Under the pieces are notes generated by a model that did no database searches, was not told the DNA's origin, and worked only from the letters and a program-made list of their open reading frames with translations. A stretch of DNA of 64,000 nucleotides from Acuticoccus yangtzensis. GTDB taxonomy: Bacteria > Pseudomonadota > Alphaproteobacteria > Rhizobiales > Amorphaceae. The first letter of the stretch is position 1. Each line of letters opens with the position of its first letter. Made by a program: the position numbers and the translations under genes. This document shows positions 26,456-35,120 of the stretch, piece after piece. The DNA lies in the NCBI RefSeq assembly GCF_001927245.1, contig NZ_MJUX01000004.1, positions 1-64,000 of the forward strand, written 5' to 3'.

Positions 26456-27159
26456 CGGCGATGAAGACGATCGGCCTCCTCGGCGGTCTCTCGTGGGAAT
26501 CCACCACCCTCTATTACCAGCACCTCAACCGCGGCACGCGCGAGCGGCTCGGCGGGCTGCACTCGGCCCCGCTCGTCCTCTGGTCTTTCGACTTCGCCGA
26601 GATCGAGGCGCTGATGGCGGCCGGCGACTGGACCGGCGCGACGGAGCGCATCGCGGACGCCGGCAAGCGGCTGGCGGACGCGGGCGCCGAACTCATCGTC
26701 ATCTGCTCCAACACCATCCATCGCATGGCAGGCGCGGTCGAGGCGGCGGCGGGCGTCCCGCTCGTCCACATCGCCGACGCGACGGCGCAGGCGGTGCGTG
26801 CCGAAGGGGTCATGTCGCCGCTGCTGCTGGCCACCAAGTTCACCATGGAAGGCGCCTTCTACCGCGGCCACATGCAGGACCATTATGGCCTGTCGGTGCG
26901 CATTCCGGGCGACGAGGCCCGCGTGGAGGTCCACCGGATCATCTTCGAGGAGCTGTGCCAGGGCATCATCCGGCCGGAGTCCAAAGCGGCGATGCTCGAG
27001 ATCGTCGACCGGGCGATGGAGGAGGGGGCCGACAGCGTCATCCTCGGCTGCACCGAGGTGGCGATGCTGATCGGCCAGGACGACATCGGCGCGCCGGTGT
27101 TCGATTCCACCGCGATCCACGCCAACGCCGTGCTGGACAAGGCGCTGACGGCGGACTGA
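26452..27159 (+). CDS. Aspartate/glutamate racemase family protein
   Basis: A 235-residue Asp/Glu racemase of the YgeA type: GLLGGLSWESTTLYYQHLNR at the N-terminus, first catalytic cysteine in IVICSNTIHRM (about residue 84), and second in VILGCTEVAMLIG (about residue 200). These cofactor-independent enzymes interconvert L- and D-amino acids with two cysteines; both are present. The substrate is not fixed (YgeA relatives act on several amino acids). The ATG overlaps the folB stop (ATGA). A D-amino-acid aminotransferase gene lies 1.5 kb downstream in the same run, so a shared D-amino-acid role is plausible. Confidence 0.85.
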   Translation: MTAMKTIGLLGGLSWESTTLYYQHLNRGTRERLGGLHSAPLVLWSFDFAEIEALMAAGDWTGATERIADAGKRLADAGAELIVICSNTIHRMAGAVEAAAGVPLVHIADATAQAVRAEGVMSPLLLATKFTMEGAFYRGHMQDHYGLSVRIPGDEARVEVHRIIFEELCQGIIRPESKAAMLEIVDRAMEEGADSVILGCTEVAMLIGQDDIGAPVFDSTAIHANAVLDKALTAD

Positions 27160-27260
27160 CACGTCCGGCGCGGGGCTGGGCGACACCGCCCGTCTTGGCC
27201 TATATGATGACGCTGGCACACTGACGGAAAGTCCGATCCACTATGGCGCTCAACTAAAAC

Positions 27261-28637
27261 ATGCGCATCGTAATTTGCGGCGCCGGGCAGGTGGGGTTCG
27301 GCATTGCCGAAAGGCTCGCCGGCGAAGGTCACGACGTGTCCGTGATCGACCTGTCCCCCCAGCTCATCGCCAACGTCCGCGACCAGCTCGACGTGCGCGG
27401 CGTCATCGGCCACGGTGCGCACCCCTCGGTCCTCGCCTCGGCGGGTGCGGAGAATGCTGATCTTCTGATCGCCGTCACCCAGTCGGACGAAGTGAACATG
27501 GTCGCCTGTCAGGTCGGCCACTCGATCTTCCAGGTGCCGACGAAGATCGCCCGCGTGCGCGCCCAGTCCTACCTGAACCCGGTCTATTCCGACCTCTTCG
27601 CGCGCGATAACCTGCCCATCGACGTCGTCATCTCGCCCGAGATCGAGGTCGGCGAAATGGTGATGCGCCGCCTCTCGCTTCCCGGCGCGGTGGAGACGGT
27701 GCGGTTTGCCGACGACAAGATCATCGTCGTCGGCATCCTGTGTCTCGAGGATTGCCCGGTGGTCGACACGCCGCTGAAGCAGCTCACCGACCTCTTCCCC
27801 AACCTCGGCGCTGTGGTGACCGGCGTCTTCCGCCACGGCACCCTCATCGTCCCCCATTCGGACGAGATGCTGCGGGTGGACGATCTCGTCTACGTGGTCG
27901 TCCCGCGCGAGCAGGTGCGCCGCACCCTCGTCATCTTCGGCCATGACGAGCCGAAGGCGAGCCGCGTCGTCATCGCCGGCGGCGGCAACATCGGCTTCTA
28001 CGTCGCCCAGCAGCTCGAAAAGCGCGAGCCGTCGACGAAGGTGAAGATCGTCGAAAGCTCCCGCCAGCGCGCGCTCTACATCGCCGACGCGCTGCACAAG
28101 ACGGTGATCCTCAACGGCTCGGCGTTGGACCAGGCGGTGCTGCGCGAAGCCGACATCGAGGATGCCGACACCATGGTCGCGCTGACCAACGACGATCAGG
28201 CCAATATCATCGCCTGCGTGATGGCGAAGACCCTCGGCTGTGCGCGCAATTTGTCGCTGATCAACAACGTATCCTATCCCGCGCTCGCCAACGCGCTGGG
28301 GATCGACGCCTACGTGAACCCGCGCGCGGTGACGATCAGCCGCGTGCTGCGCCACGTGCGCCGCGGGCGGATCGAGAGCGTCCATTCGCTGCAGAACGGC
28401 TCGGCGGAGGTGATCGAGGCGGAGGCGCTGGAGACCTCGCTTCTGGTGGGGCGGCCGCTCCGGTCGCTGGAACTCCCGGACGGTGTGCGAGTTGGCGCTA
28501 TTGTGCGCCGCGGCAAACCGATCGAAGTCAATGGCGACACACAGATTCTCGCGCGGGACCGGGTTGTCATGTTCGCACTTGCGGAAAAAGTGCATCAGGT
28601 GGAACAGATGTTCCGCGTGAGCCTGGAATTCTTTTGA
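27261..28637 (+). CDS. trkA: Trk potassium transport system NAD-binding protein TrkA
   Basis: A 458-residue peripheral membrane protein with two RCK_N/RCK_C repeats. The first NAD site is VICGAGQVGFGIAERL (residues 4-19), the second RVVIAGGGNIGFYVAQQL (about 234-251). RCK_C-like parts follow each (PLKQLTDLFPNLGAVVTGVF; PLRSLELPDGVRVGAIVRRG). It gates the TrkH/TrkG potassium channel according to NAD(H) or nucleotide binding. In this order of bacteria trkA regularly follows ntrYX. The ATG at 27261 has no strong ribosome binding site, but the conserved N-terminus leaves no alternative. The next gene starts 11 bases after the stop. Confidence 0.95.
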   Translation: MRIVICGAGQVGFGIAERLAGEGHDVSVIDLSPQLIANVRDQLDVRGVIGHGAHPSVLASAGAENADLLIAVTQSDEVNMVACQVGHSIFQVPTKIARVRAQSYLNPVYSDLFARDNLPIDVVISPEIEVGEMVMRRLSLPGAVETVRFADDKIIVVGILCLEDCPVVDTPLKQLTDLFPNLGAVVTGVFRHGTLIVPHSDEMLRVDDLVYVVVPREQVRRTLVIFGHDEPKASRVVIAGGGNIGFYVAQQLEKREPSTKVKIVESSRQRALYIADALHKTVILNGSALDQAVLREADIEDADTMVALTNDDQANIIACVMAKTLGCARNLSLINNVSYPALANALGIDAYVNPRAVTISRVLRHVRRGRIESVHSLQNGSAEVIEAEALETSLLVGRPLRSLELPDGVRVGAIVRRGKPIEVNGDTQILARDRVVMFALAEKVHQVEQMFRVSLEFF

Positions 28638-28648
28638 TCGGAGCCCCG

Positions 28649-29521
28649 ATGAGTCGCATCGCCTACGTCAACGGCCGCTATCTTCCCCATGCCGACGCCG
28701 TGGTCCATGTCGAGGACCGCGGGTTCCAGTTCGCCGACGGTGTCTACGAGGTGTGCGAGATCTGGAACGGCCAGATCGTCGACATGACGCGCCACCTCGA
28801 CCGGCTGGCCAGGTCGCTGAACGAACTGTCGATGGATTGGCCGGTGGAACGCCGCGCCCTCACGATGATCCTGCGCGAGACCATCCGGCGCAACCGCGTC
28901 AAGGACGGCCTCGTCTATCTGCAGATCACCCGCGGCCAGGCGCGGCGCGACTTTTCCTTCCCCAAGGGCAAAGTGCCGCCGACGCTGGTGGTGACGGCGC
29001 GCTCGTCCGACCCGAAGGCGGCGCTGAAGGTGGGCGAAGAGGGGATCAGCGTCATCACCACGCCCGACATCCGGTGGGAGCGGGTGGACATCAAGACCGT
29101 TTCGCTGCTGCCGCAGGTGCTCGCCAAGGAAAAGGCGGTGCGGGCCGGCGCCAAAGAGGCGTGGATGTTCGACAAGGACGGCTTCGTCACCGAAGGCGCG
29201 TCCTCCAATGCGTGGATCGTGTCGCAGGACGGCACCTTGATCACCCGGCCGGCGGAAAAGGGCATCCTGCGCGGCATCACCCGCGCGGCGATCATGGACT
29301 ATGCGGCGGCCAACGGCATCACCGTCGAAGAGCGTCCATTCACGATCGAGGAGGCGAAGGCGGCGCGCGAGGCGTTCATCACCTCCGCGACGATGACGGC
29401 CTCGCCCGTGGTGAAGATCGACGATAGCGTGATCGGCAACGGGGCGCCCGGCTCGATCGTGTCCGATATGCGTGCGCGCTTCCATGAAGCCGTAGAAAAA
29501 CTCGCCTTGAGCGTGTATTGA
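28649..29521 (+). CDS. dat: D-amino-acid aminotransferase (class IV PLP)
   Basis: A 290-residue fold-type IV aminotransferase. VNGRYLPHADAVVHVEDRGFQ, FADGVYEVCEIWNGQI and YLQITRGQARRDFSFP match D-alanine transaminases; the PLP lysine is K149 in DIKTVSLLPQV, and TEGASSNAWIV lines the cofactor site. It interconverts D-amino acids and 2-oxo acids, supplying D-glutamate or using D-alanine. TCGGAG lies 6 bases ahead of the ATG at 28649, favouring it over the ATG five codons earlier that overlaps trkA. Branched-chain aminotransferase or lyase relatives share the fold and are the main alternatives. Confidence 0.9.
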   Translation: MSRIAYVNGRYLPHADAVVHVEDRGFQFADGVYEVCEIWNGQIVDMTRHLDRLARSLNELSMDWPVERRALTMILRETIRRNRVKDGLVYLQITRGQARRDFSFPKGKVPPTLVVTARSSDPKAALKVGEEGISVITTPDIRWERVDIKTVSLLPQVLAKEKAVRAGAKEAWMFDKDGFVTEGASSNAWIVSQDGTLITRPAEKGILRGITRAAIMDYAAANGITVEERPFTIEEAKAAREAFITSATMTASPVVKIDDSVIGNGAPGSIVSDMRARFHEAVEKLALSVY

Positions 29522-29660
29522 TCGGGTCTATGTCGGCCGCGCTTGAGCGGGGCCGACAGCGAACTACCTAAGTGTCTGGTGTTCATGGTCTGGTGCCGCT
29601 CGATTGTGTGTGTCGGCAACCGCGTGGGCATATCGTTATAGCGCGAGTGGGATATAACCA

Positions 29661-29909
29661 GTGGCTGAAAAAGCTCAAAACCTTCAGGATACGTTCCTCA
29701 ACCACGTCCGCAAAAGCAAGACGCCGTTAACCATCTTCCTCGTCAATGGTGTGAAGCTTCAAGGCGTGTTGACCTGGTTCGACAATTTCTGCGTCCTGCT
29801 GCGGCGGGACGGTCATTCGCAGCTTGTCTACAAGCATGCGATCTCGACCATCATGCCGAACCAGCCGGTGCAACTGTTCGATCCGAACGAAGACAGCGGC
29901 TCACGCTAG
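29661..29909 (+). CDS. hfq: RNA chaperone Hfq
   Basis: An 82-residue Hfq, typical length for alphaproteobacteria. Sm1 includes [20 protein letters not shown] and [20 protein letters not shown]; Sm2 is [12 protein letters not shown], with the proximal-face YKH motif. It forms a hexamer that pairs small RNAs with mRNAs. The start is GTG at 29661, giving the standard [10 protein letters not shown]; no ATG is available. The 139-base gap before it probably carries its own promoter. hflX starts 18 bases after the stop, the familiar hfq-hflX pair. Confidence 0.97.
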   Translation: MAEKAQNLQDTFLNHVRKSKTPLTIFLVNGVKLQGVLTWFDNFCVLLRRDGHSQLVYKHAISTIMPNQPVQLFDPNEDSGSR

Positions 29910-29927
29910 CGTGACGCTGGGACGCGT

Positions 29928-31439
29928 ATGATTTCCGACGACAAGTCTGCAGGAGACACTGCCACGAACGACGCTGCTACGAGAGACGCCGCCACGCACG
30001 ATGCTGCCGCCAGCCGCGACGCCGTGACCGACGACGCTGCGATGATGCAGGGCGAGCCGACGGACGCCGAGGCCGGGGACAAGGCCGAACGTTCCGCGGC
30101 CGGCCCGCGGTCGAGCTACGAGGTGGCGGATGCGCCGACACGCGCCATCGTCCTTCTCCCCGTCATCAGGCAGGCGGAGGAGGACAAGCGCGAGCCGGAA
30201 GGACGCCTCGCCGAAGCCGTCGGCCTCGCCGACGCCATCGCGCTCGACGTGGTGGAAGCGCGCGTCGTACCGGTGCGCAATCCGCGGCCGGCGACCCTCT
30301 TCGGCACCGGCGCGGTGGACGACATCACCGCCGCTGCCAAGGCGGCGGAGGCGGAGCTCGTCATCATCGACCATCCGCTGACCCCGGTGCAGCAGCGCAA
30401 TCTCGAAAAGGCGTTCGGCGCCAAAGTGCTGGACCGCACCGCGCTGATCCTGGAGATCTTCGGCGAGCGGGCGCAGACGGCGGAGGGCGCGCTGCAGGTG
30501 GAGCACGCCCACCTGACCTATCAGCGCTCCCGCCTCGTTCGCTCGTGGACCCACCTCGAACGCCAGCGCGGCGGTTTCGGCTTCCTCGGCGGCCCCGGCG
30601 AAACGCAGATCGAGGCGGACCGGCGTCAGATCGCCGAGCGCATCGCCCGCGTCGAGAAGGCGCTGGACGACGTGAAACGCACCCGCTCGCTGGCGCGCGA
30701 GCAGCGGCGGCGCAACAACCAGCCGGTCGTAGCGCTGGTCGGCTACACCAACGCCGGCAAGTCGACGCTGTTCAACCGCCTCGCCGGTGACCACGTCGAA
30801 AGCCGCGACCTGTTGTTCGCGACGCTCGACCCGACGCTGCGCAAGCTCGACCTGCCGCACGGGCGCACCGCCATCCTGTCCGACACGGTGGGCTTCATCT
30901 CCCACCTGCCGACCTCCCTCGTGGCCGCCTTCCGCGCCACCTTGGAGGAGGTGACGCTGGCCGACCTCATCATCCACGTGCGCGACATCAGCCACGAGGA
31001 GACCGACGCGCAGGCGTTCGACGTCCTGTCCACGCTGTCCGAAATCGGCGTGGAGCCTGGACAGCGCGAGGTGCTGGAGGTCTGGAACAAGGCCGACCGT
31101 CTGCCGGACGCGGTTCGCGTGCAGCGCGAGGCGGCGGCGAAAGGGCAGGGCGCCGTGCTGGTGTCGGCGGTGACCGGGGAGGGCGTTCCGGCGCTCCTTA
31201 CCGCCATCGAAGACGCCCTGGCGCGCCGCGCCACCGTGCGCGAGGCGGTGATCGCCGCGTCCGACGGTGCGTTACTCGCCTGGCTCTACCGCAACACCGA
31301 GGTGCTCGCCCGCGCCGACGAGGACGAGACCGTGCGCCTCACCCTGCGCATCCCCGAGGCGCGCCTTGCCGACGCACTTGCCAAACTCGGCGAAGCCGTC
31401 CCCGAAGCCGCCCCGGTGTCGACGCCTTACGTGCCGTAA
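29928..31439 (+). CDS. hflX: Ribosome-associated GTPase HflX
   Basis: A 503-residue GTPase. An unusual N-terminal extension of about 65 residues is a run of Asp-Ala-Thr repeats (AATRDAATHDAAASRDAVTD). The HflX N-domain follows with LFGTGAVDDI, VIIDHPLTPVQQRNLEKAFG and the GGXGFLGGPGETQIEADRR linker, then the G domain: G1 GYTNAGKSTLFN, G3 DTVGFISHLP, G4 NKAD. HflX rescues and splits stalled or heat-damaged 70S ribosomes. It is translated just after hfq (18-base gap). The repeat-rich head is probably disordered; an internal start after it would give a normal-length protein. Confidence 0.94.
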   Translation: MISDDKSAGDTATNDAATRDAATHDAAASRDAVTDDAAMMQGEPTDAEAGDKAERSAAGPRSSYEVADAPTRAIVLLPVIRQAEEDKREPEGRLAEAVGLADAIALDVVEARVVPVRNPRPATLFGTGAVDDITAAAKAAEAELVIIDHPLTPVQQRNLEKAFGAKVLDRTALILEIFGERAQTAEGALQVEHAHLTYQRSRLVRSWTHLERQRGGFGFLGGPGETQIEADRRQIAERIARVEKALDDVKRTRSLAREQRRRNNQPVVALVGYTNAGKSTLFNRLAGDHVESRDLLFATLDPTLRKLDLPHGRTAILSDTVGFISHLPTSLVAAFRATLEEVTLADLIIHVRDISHEETDAQAFDVLSTLSEIGVEPGQREVLEVWNKADRLPDAVRVQREAAAKGQGAVLVSAVTGEGVPALLTAIEDALARRATVREAVIAASDGALLAWLYRNTEVLARADEDETVRLTLRIPEARLADALAKLGEAVPEAAPVSTPYVP

Positions 31440-31484
31440 GACCTGATCAGCGCGGCGGGGGGCGGTGGTCCGCGTCCCCCGCTG

Positions 31485-31961
31485 TCAGCCGCGCGCGAGC
31501 TGCCTCGTCACCATCTCCGTCGCGTCGAATACCCCTTCGACCTTGAGGATCGTGTCGCTGAAGGCGAGACGGCCATTTTCGGGATCGGCAAGCGACTGGG
31601 CGAGAGGCACCGGCATCACCGCCGCACGACATACCGCCCAGTTCTGGTGGAAGACGGCGAGAGCCACCCAGTCGAAACTCTCGTCGTCGATTTCGTCGAT
31701 CGCGGTGAAATTGGCCTCGGCATCACGCGCGGCAACGCGGCGGGAACGGATGCGGATCCGCGACCCCTTCGCGCTCGTCGCCGTGGTGACGCCGCCGCTT
31801 CGTGCAACCGTCCACCCGACGGCGCCGGAGAAGAGATACTCCGCCAACTGGCCAACGGGTTTGCTGATCGACCGCGATACGCCGCGACGCTGCAACTCGC
31901 CCATCACGTTGTACTGAAGGGCGAGAACGTCAGTCAGGTGAAGGTTCGTCAGATTGTCCAT
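31485..31961 (-). CDS. Hypothetical protein, DUF6998-like
   Basis: A 158-residue protein with the layout ELQRRGVSRSISKPVGQLAEYLFSGAVGW, a KGSRIRIRSRRVAARD core and a C-terminal half with SFDWVALAVFHQNWAVCRAA. I think it matches a widespread small-protein family (RTRNxPxGDYAEWL...KGxRxQVKxRR pattern, DUF6998), whose function is unknown, although its core resembles nuclease-type folds. The usual lysine in QVK is replaced here (RIRIRSRR). It lies 39 bases downstream of mazG on the same strand and converges with hflX, 45 bases away. The family match is from memory and not certain. Confidence 0.65.
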   Translation of the reverse strand: MDNLTNLHLTDVLALQYNVMGELQRRGVSRSISKPVGQLAEYLFSGAVGWTVARSGGVTTATSAKGSRIRIRSRRVAARDAEANFTAIDEIDDESFDWVALAVFHQNWAVCRAAVMPVPLAQSLADPENGRLAFSDTILKVEGVFDATEMVTRQLARG

Positions 31962-32000
31962 GGCAGCCTCCGCCGGATCGCGCCGCTGCCATAAATCTGT

Positions 32001-32789
32001 TCACGAAGCGTTTTCAACCTTTGATTTCGCCGCCTGCCACTTGACCTCCATCTCCTCGTGCGAGAGGTCGGCCCAGGTGCGGCCCTCGGCGCGCACGGCG
32101 GCATCCATCGCGCGCACACGGGCGGAAAAGCGCGCGTTCGTACCCGTCAGCGCACGGCCGGCGTCGATGTCGAGATGGCGCGCATAGTTCACCAAGGTGA
32201 AGAGGAGGTCGCCGAACTCGGCTTCCATCTCCGCCGCGTCGCCATCGCGCACCGCGGCGCTGAACTCTTCCAGCTCCTCGGCGATCTTGTCGACCACACC
32301 ACCGGAATCGGGCCAGTCGAACCGCAGCTTGGCCATCCGCTTCTGCAGCTTCTGGGCGCGCACCAGAGGCGGAAAATTCACCGGCACATCGTCAAGGATG
32401 CCCTCCGGCTTGCCGGCGCGCTCCTCAGCCTTGATGAGGTCCCACATCGCCTCGATCTCGGCCGGGGTGCGGGCCGGCCCGTCGGAAAAGATGTGCGGAT
32501 GACGGCGGATGAGTTTCTGCGCGATCGCCTCGCACACGTCGTCGAAGGTGAAGTCGCCGCGCTCGGACGCCATCTGGGAGTGGAAGACGACCTGCAGCAG
32601 GAGATCGCCGAGCTCGTCCTTCAGGTCGGCGAGGTTGCCCCGCTCGATCGCATCGGCCACCTCGTAGGCTTCTTCGATGGTGAAAGGGGCAATGGTTTCA
32701 TAGGTCTGGGCGATGTCCCAGGCGCAACCATCCTGGGGATCGCGAAGCTGGGCCATGATGGCGCGCAGCCGTTCGATGGGTGCCGTCAC
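32001..32789 (-). CDS. mazG: Nucleoside triphosphate pyrophosphohydrolase MazG
   Basis: A 262-residue MazG with two all-alpha NTP-PPase repeats. The first has CAWDIAQTYETIAPFTIEEA, YEVADAIERGNLADLKDELG and DLLLQVVFHSQ (metal-binding EExxE and ExxD pattern); the second has ELEEFSAAVRDGDAAEMEAE and FGDLLFTLVNYAR. It hydrolyses NTPs and dNTPs to monophosphates, including damaged ones. It starts at a GTG (32789). In relatives mazG commonly follows hflX on the same strand; here it is inverted and one small gene away, so a local inversion is likely. Confidence 0.94.
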   Translation of the reverse strand: MTAPIERLRAIMAQLRDPQDGCAWDIAQTYETIAPFTIEEAYEVADAIERGNLADLKDELGDLLLQVVFHSQMASERGDFTFDDVCEAIAQKLIRRHPHIFSDGPARTPAEIEAMWDLIKAEERAGKPEGILDDVPVNFPPLVRAQKLQKRMAKLRFDWPDSGGVVDKIAEELEEFSAAVRDGDAAEMEAEFGDLLFTLVNYARHLDIDAGRALTGTNARFSARVRAMDAAVRAEGRTWADLSHEEMEVKWQAAKSKVENAS

Positions 32790-32869
32790 AAGAGAGCCTC
32801 CGGCGTGTCTCGCCGTCCAGATACGCCCTCACGAGGCCGCCGCAAAGCCCCCGGATCGCAGCCCAACCG

Positions 32870-34132
32870 TCACCGCTCGGGCGGCCTCCAGTCGGCGGGC
32901 GGGCTCTTGCGGCGGGCGAACCGCAGCGCCAGACCCAGCGCCACGCCGACACCGATCGCAATCGTCAGGTCCGCCAGCACCGTCAGCACCAGGGTCAAAA
33001 GCAGCAGCGCGCGGTCCGCGAACGGCTCGGCCCAATATTGGCGCCATTTGTGCGGCTCGCTCATGTTCCACGCGGTCACGATCAGAACGGCGGCCAGCGC
33101 GGGAAGCGCAAGCTGGCCCACCAAAGGCGCGGCCACCATCATCATCGCCAGCACCGTGAGGGCGTGGACCATGCCGGCCACCGGGGTCGCCCCGCCGGCG
33201 CGCACGTTGGTGGCGGTTCGCGCGATCGCTCCGGTCGCCGGCAGTCCGCCGAACAGCGCGGAGCCGATGTTGGCCGCGCCTTGGGCCATCAACTCCGCGT
33301 TCGGCCTGTGGGTGTCCTCGATCATCCGGTCCGCCACAATCGCCGACAGCAGCGATTCCACACCGGCCAGGAAGGCGATCACCAGCGCGGACGGCAGCAA
33401 TTCCACCAAGCGCGCCACGGAAAGGTCGGGCAGCGCCGGCACGGGGAGATGGTCCGGCAGCGCGCCGAAGCGCGAGACGATGGTGTCGACGTCGAGCCCC
33501 AGAAGCGCGGCGGCGGCGGACGTCAGCCCCACCGCGGCGATCAACCCCGGCCAGCGCGGAAACATCCGTCGCAGCGCGACAATGAGAACGATCGTCACCA
33601 GGCACACGCCGAGTGCGTCGACGCTCAAGGTGCCGCGCGCGGCCCACAGCGCGGCGAGTTTGGGGAGGAAGTCCGCGGGAAGCCCCGTCACCTCGAGCCC
33701 CAGCGCATCGGCGAGCTGGCTGGCGGCGATGATGATGGCGATGCCGATCGTGAACCCGTTGATCACCGCTTCCGGAACGTGGGCGATCAGCGAGCCGGCC
33801 CTCAGCACGGCGGCGATGAGCAGGATCACCCCGGCCATGAAGGTGGCGACGACGAGCCCGTCATATCCATGCGTGGCGATGACGGCGAAGACGACGACGA
33901 TGAAGGCGCCGGTCGGCCCGCCGATCTGCACCCGGCTACCGCCCAGCGCGGAGATGAGGAACCCCGCCACCACCGCCGTCACCAGCCCCGTGGCGGGATC
34001 TGCTCCTGACGCGATGGCGATCGCGATGGACAAGGGCAGCGCCACCATGGCGACGGTGATGCCGGCCAGCGCGTCGGCCAGGAAGGCGGCGCGCGTATAG
34101 GCGGGGAGCGTTGTGAGGATCTTAGGCTTCAT
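32870..34132 (-). CDS. SulP family inorganic anion transporter without STAS domain
   Basis: A 420-residue membrane protein of the SLC26/SulP family: DALAGITVAMVALPLSIAIA, QIGGPTGAFIVVVFAVIATH, LAGVESLLSAIVADRMIEDT and GSALFGGLPATGAIARTATN are family signatures. Members move sulfate, bicarbonate or dicarboxylates across the inner membrane. It ends in ALGLALRFARRKSPPADWRP straight after the last helix, so the C-terminal STAS domain present in most SulP proteins (about 550 aa) is missing. No separate STAS gene adjoins. The ATG at 34132 precedes the first helix; the frame stays open 18 codons upstream without family character. Confidence 0.9.
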   Translation of the reverse strand: MKPKILTTLPAYTRAAFLADALAGITVAMVALPLSIAIAIASGADPATGLVTAVVAGFLISALGGSRVQIGGPTGAFIVVVFAVIATHGYDGLVVATFMAGVILLIAAVLRAGSLIAHVPEAVINGFTIGIAIIIAASQLADALGLEVTGLPADFLPKLAALWAARGTLSVDALGVCLVTIVLIVALRRMFPRWPGLIAAVGLTSAAAALLGLDVDTIVSRFGALPDHLPVPALPDLSVARLVELLPSALVIAFLAGVESLLSAIVADRMIEDTHRPNAELMAQGAANIGSALFGGLPATGAIARTATNVRAGGATPVAGMVHALTVLAMMMVAAPLVGQLALPALAAVLIVTAWNMSEPHKWRQYWAEPFADRALLLLTLVLTVLADLTIAIGVGVALGLALRFARRKSPPADWRPPER

Positions 34133-34297
34133 GACGTGGGACGACAGGCAAGGTGGGACGGGCCCCATCATGGACCACCGCGGCACCCAAGCGCAGCAAT
34201 TTTCAATGCAATCCCGCTGCCCGCCGGCGGCAACCCATCTTGCTCCACACGGCGTATAAGGCGGATTATGGAACCGCAGAATGCGCCGGAGGCCCCC

Positions 34298-35119
34298 TCA
34301 GGTGGCGCGGGCGGGAACCGGGGTCGGAATGTCGGTGGTCTCGACGACCATCATGTCGAAGGCCGGCTCGGCCCATGCGGGAAGCTCGCCCGTCAGCCTC
34401 TCGAAATCGAGGTCGTGGTGCAGGTTGGTCAGCACGGCGCGGCGGGCGCCGATCCGCTCCGACCACTCCAACGCCTGGTCGACGTTGAAATGGCTCGGGT
34501 GGGTTTTGTAGCGCAGCGCGTCGATGATCCATACGCCGAGCCCCGCCAGATGCGGCAGCGCGTCCTCGGGCAGATCGTGCAGGTCGCTGGAATAGGCCAC
34601 GTCGCCGACGCGGAACCCCAACGACTCGATCCGCCCGTGGAGCTGGCGGAACGGCATCACCGTCAGCGGTCCGCCGTCGCCATCCACCGTCAGTGGTTCG
34701 CCTGGCGCAATTACCGACGCGTTCAGGATGGGCGGATAGCCCTGCGCCCCGCGGAAGCAATAGCCGAACGCCTCGCCGGCGCGCTCCAGGGTCGCCGCAT
34801 CCATGAACACGTCGACGCGCCGGCCGTGGGCCAGGGCCAGGCCGCGCAGATCGTCGATCCCGTGGAGATGATCGGCGTGGGCGTGGGTGTAGAGCACCGC
34901 GTCCAGCTTCGCGACGTCCGCCGACAGGAGCTGCTCGCGCATGTCCGGCCCGGTGTCGACCAGAACCCGCGTCACACCGCCGTCGCCGACGCGCTCGATC
35001 AGCAGCGAGCAGCGGCGGCGGCGGTTCTTCGGGTTCGCCGGATCGCACACGCCCCATTCACCGCCGACGCGCGGCACACCGCCGGACGAGCCGCAGCCGA
35101 GGATGGTGAAACGCAGCAT
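34298..35119 (-). CDS. MBL-fold hydrolase (PhnP-like)
   Basis: A 273-residue metallo-beta-lactamase-fold protein. LGCGSSGGVPRVGGEWGVCD is the PhnP-type N-terminus with an extra zinc-site cysteine; the dinuclear metal site is THAHADHLHGIDDLR, completed by LHGRIESLGF, YSSDLHDLP and LTNLHHDLDFE. Relatives are cyclic phosphodiesterases (PhnP) or unknown hydrolases acting on phosphorylated nucleotides. It starts 1 base after the tatD stop (TGAGATG), so it is translationally linked to tatD and metG, the usual arrangement in this order. Confidence 0.88.
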   Translation of the reverse strand: MLRFTILGCGSSGGVPRVGGEWGVCDPANPKNRRRRCSLLIERVGDGGVTRVLVDTGPDMREQLLSADVAKLDAVLYTHAHADHLHGIDDLRGLALAHGRRVDVFMDAATLERAGEAFGYCFRGAQGYPPILNASVIAPGEPLTVDGDGGPLTVMPFRQLHGRIESLGFRVGDVAYSSDLHDLPEDALPHLAGLGVWIIDALRYKTHPSHFNVDQALEWSERIGARRAVLTNLHHDLDFERLTGELPAWAEPAFDMMVVETTDIPTPVPARAT

Positions 35120-35120
35120 C

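Noticed and set aside
31455-31482. GCGGGGG/CCCCCGC inverted repeat between hflX and the convergent small gene
   Set aside because: It could be a shared terminator, but the 14-base loop and absence of a T-run leave it too weak to list.
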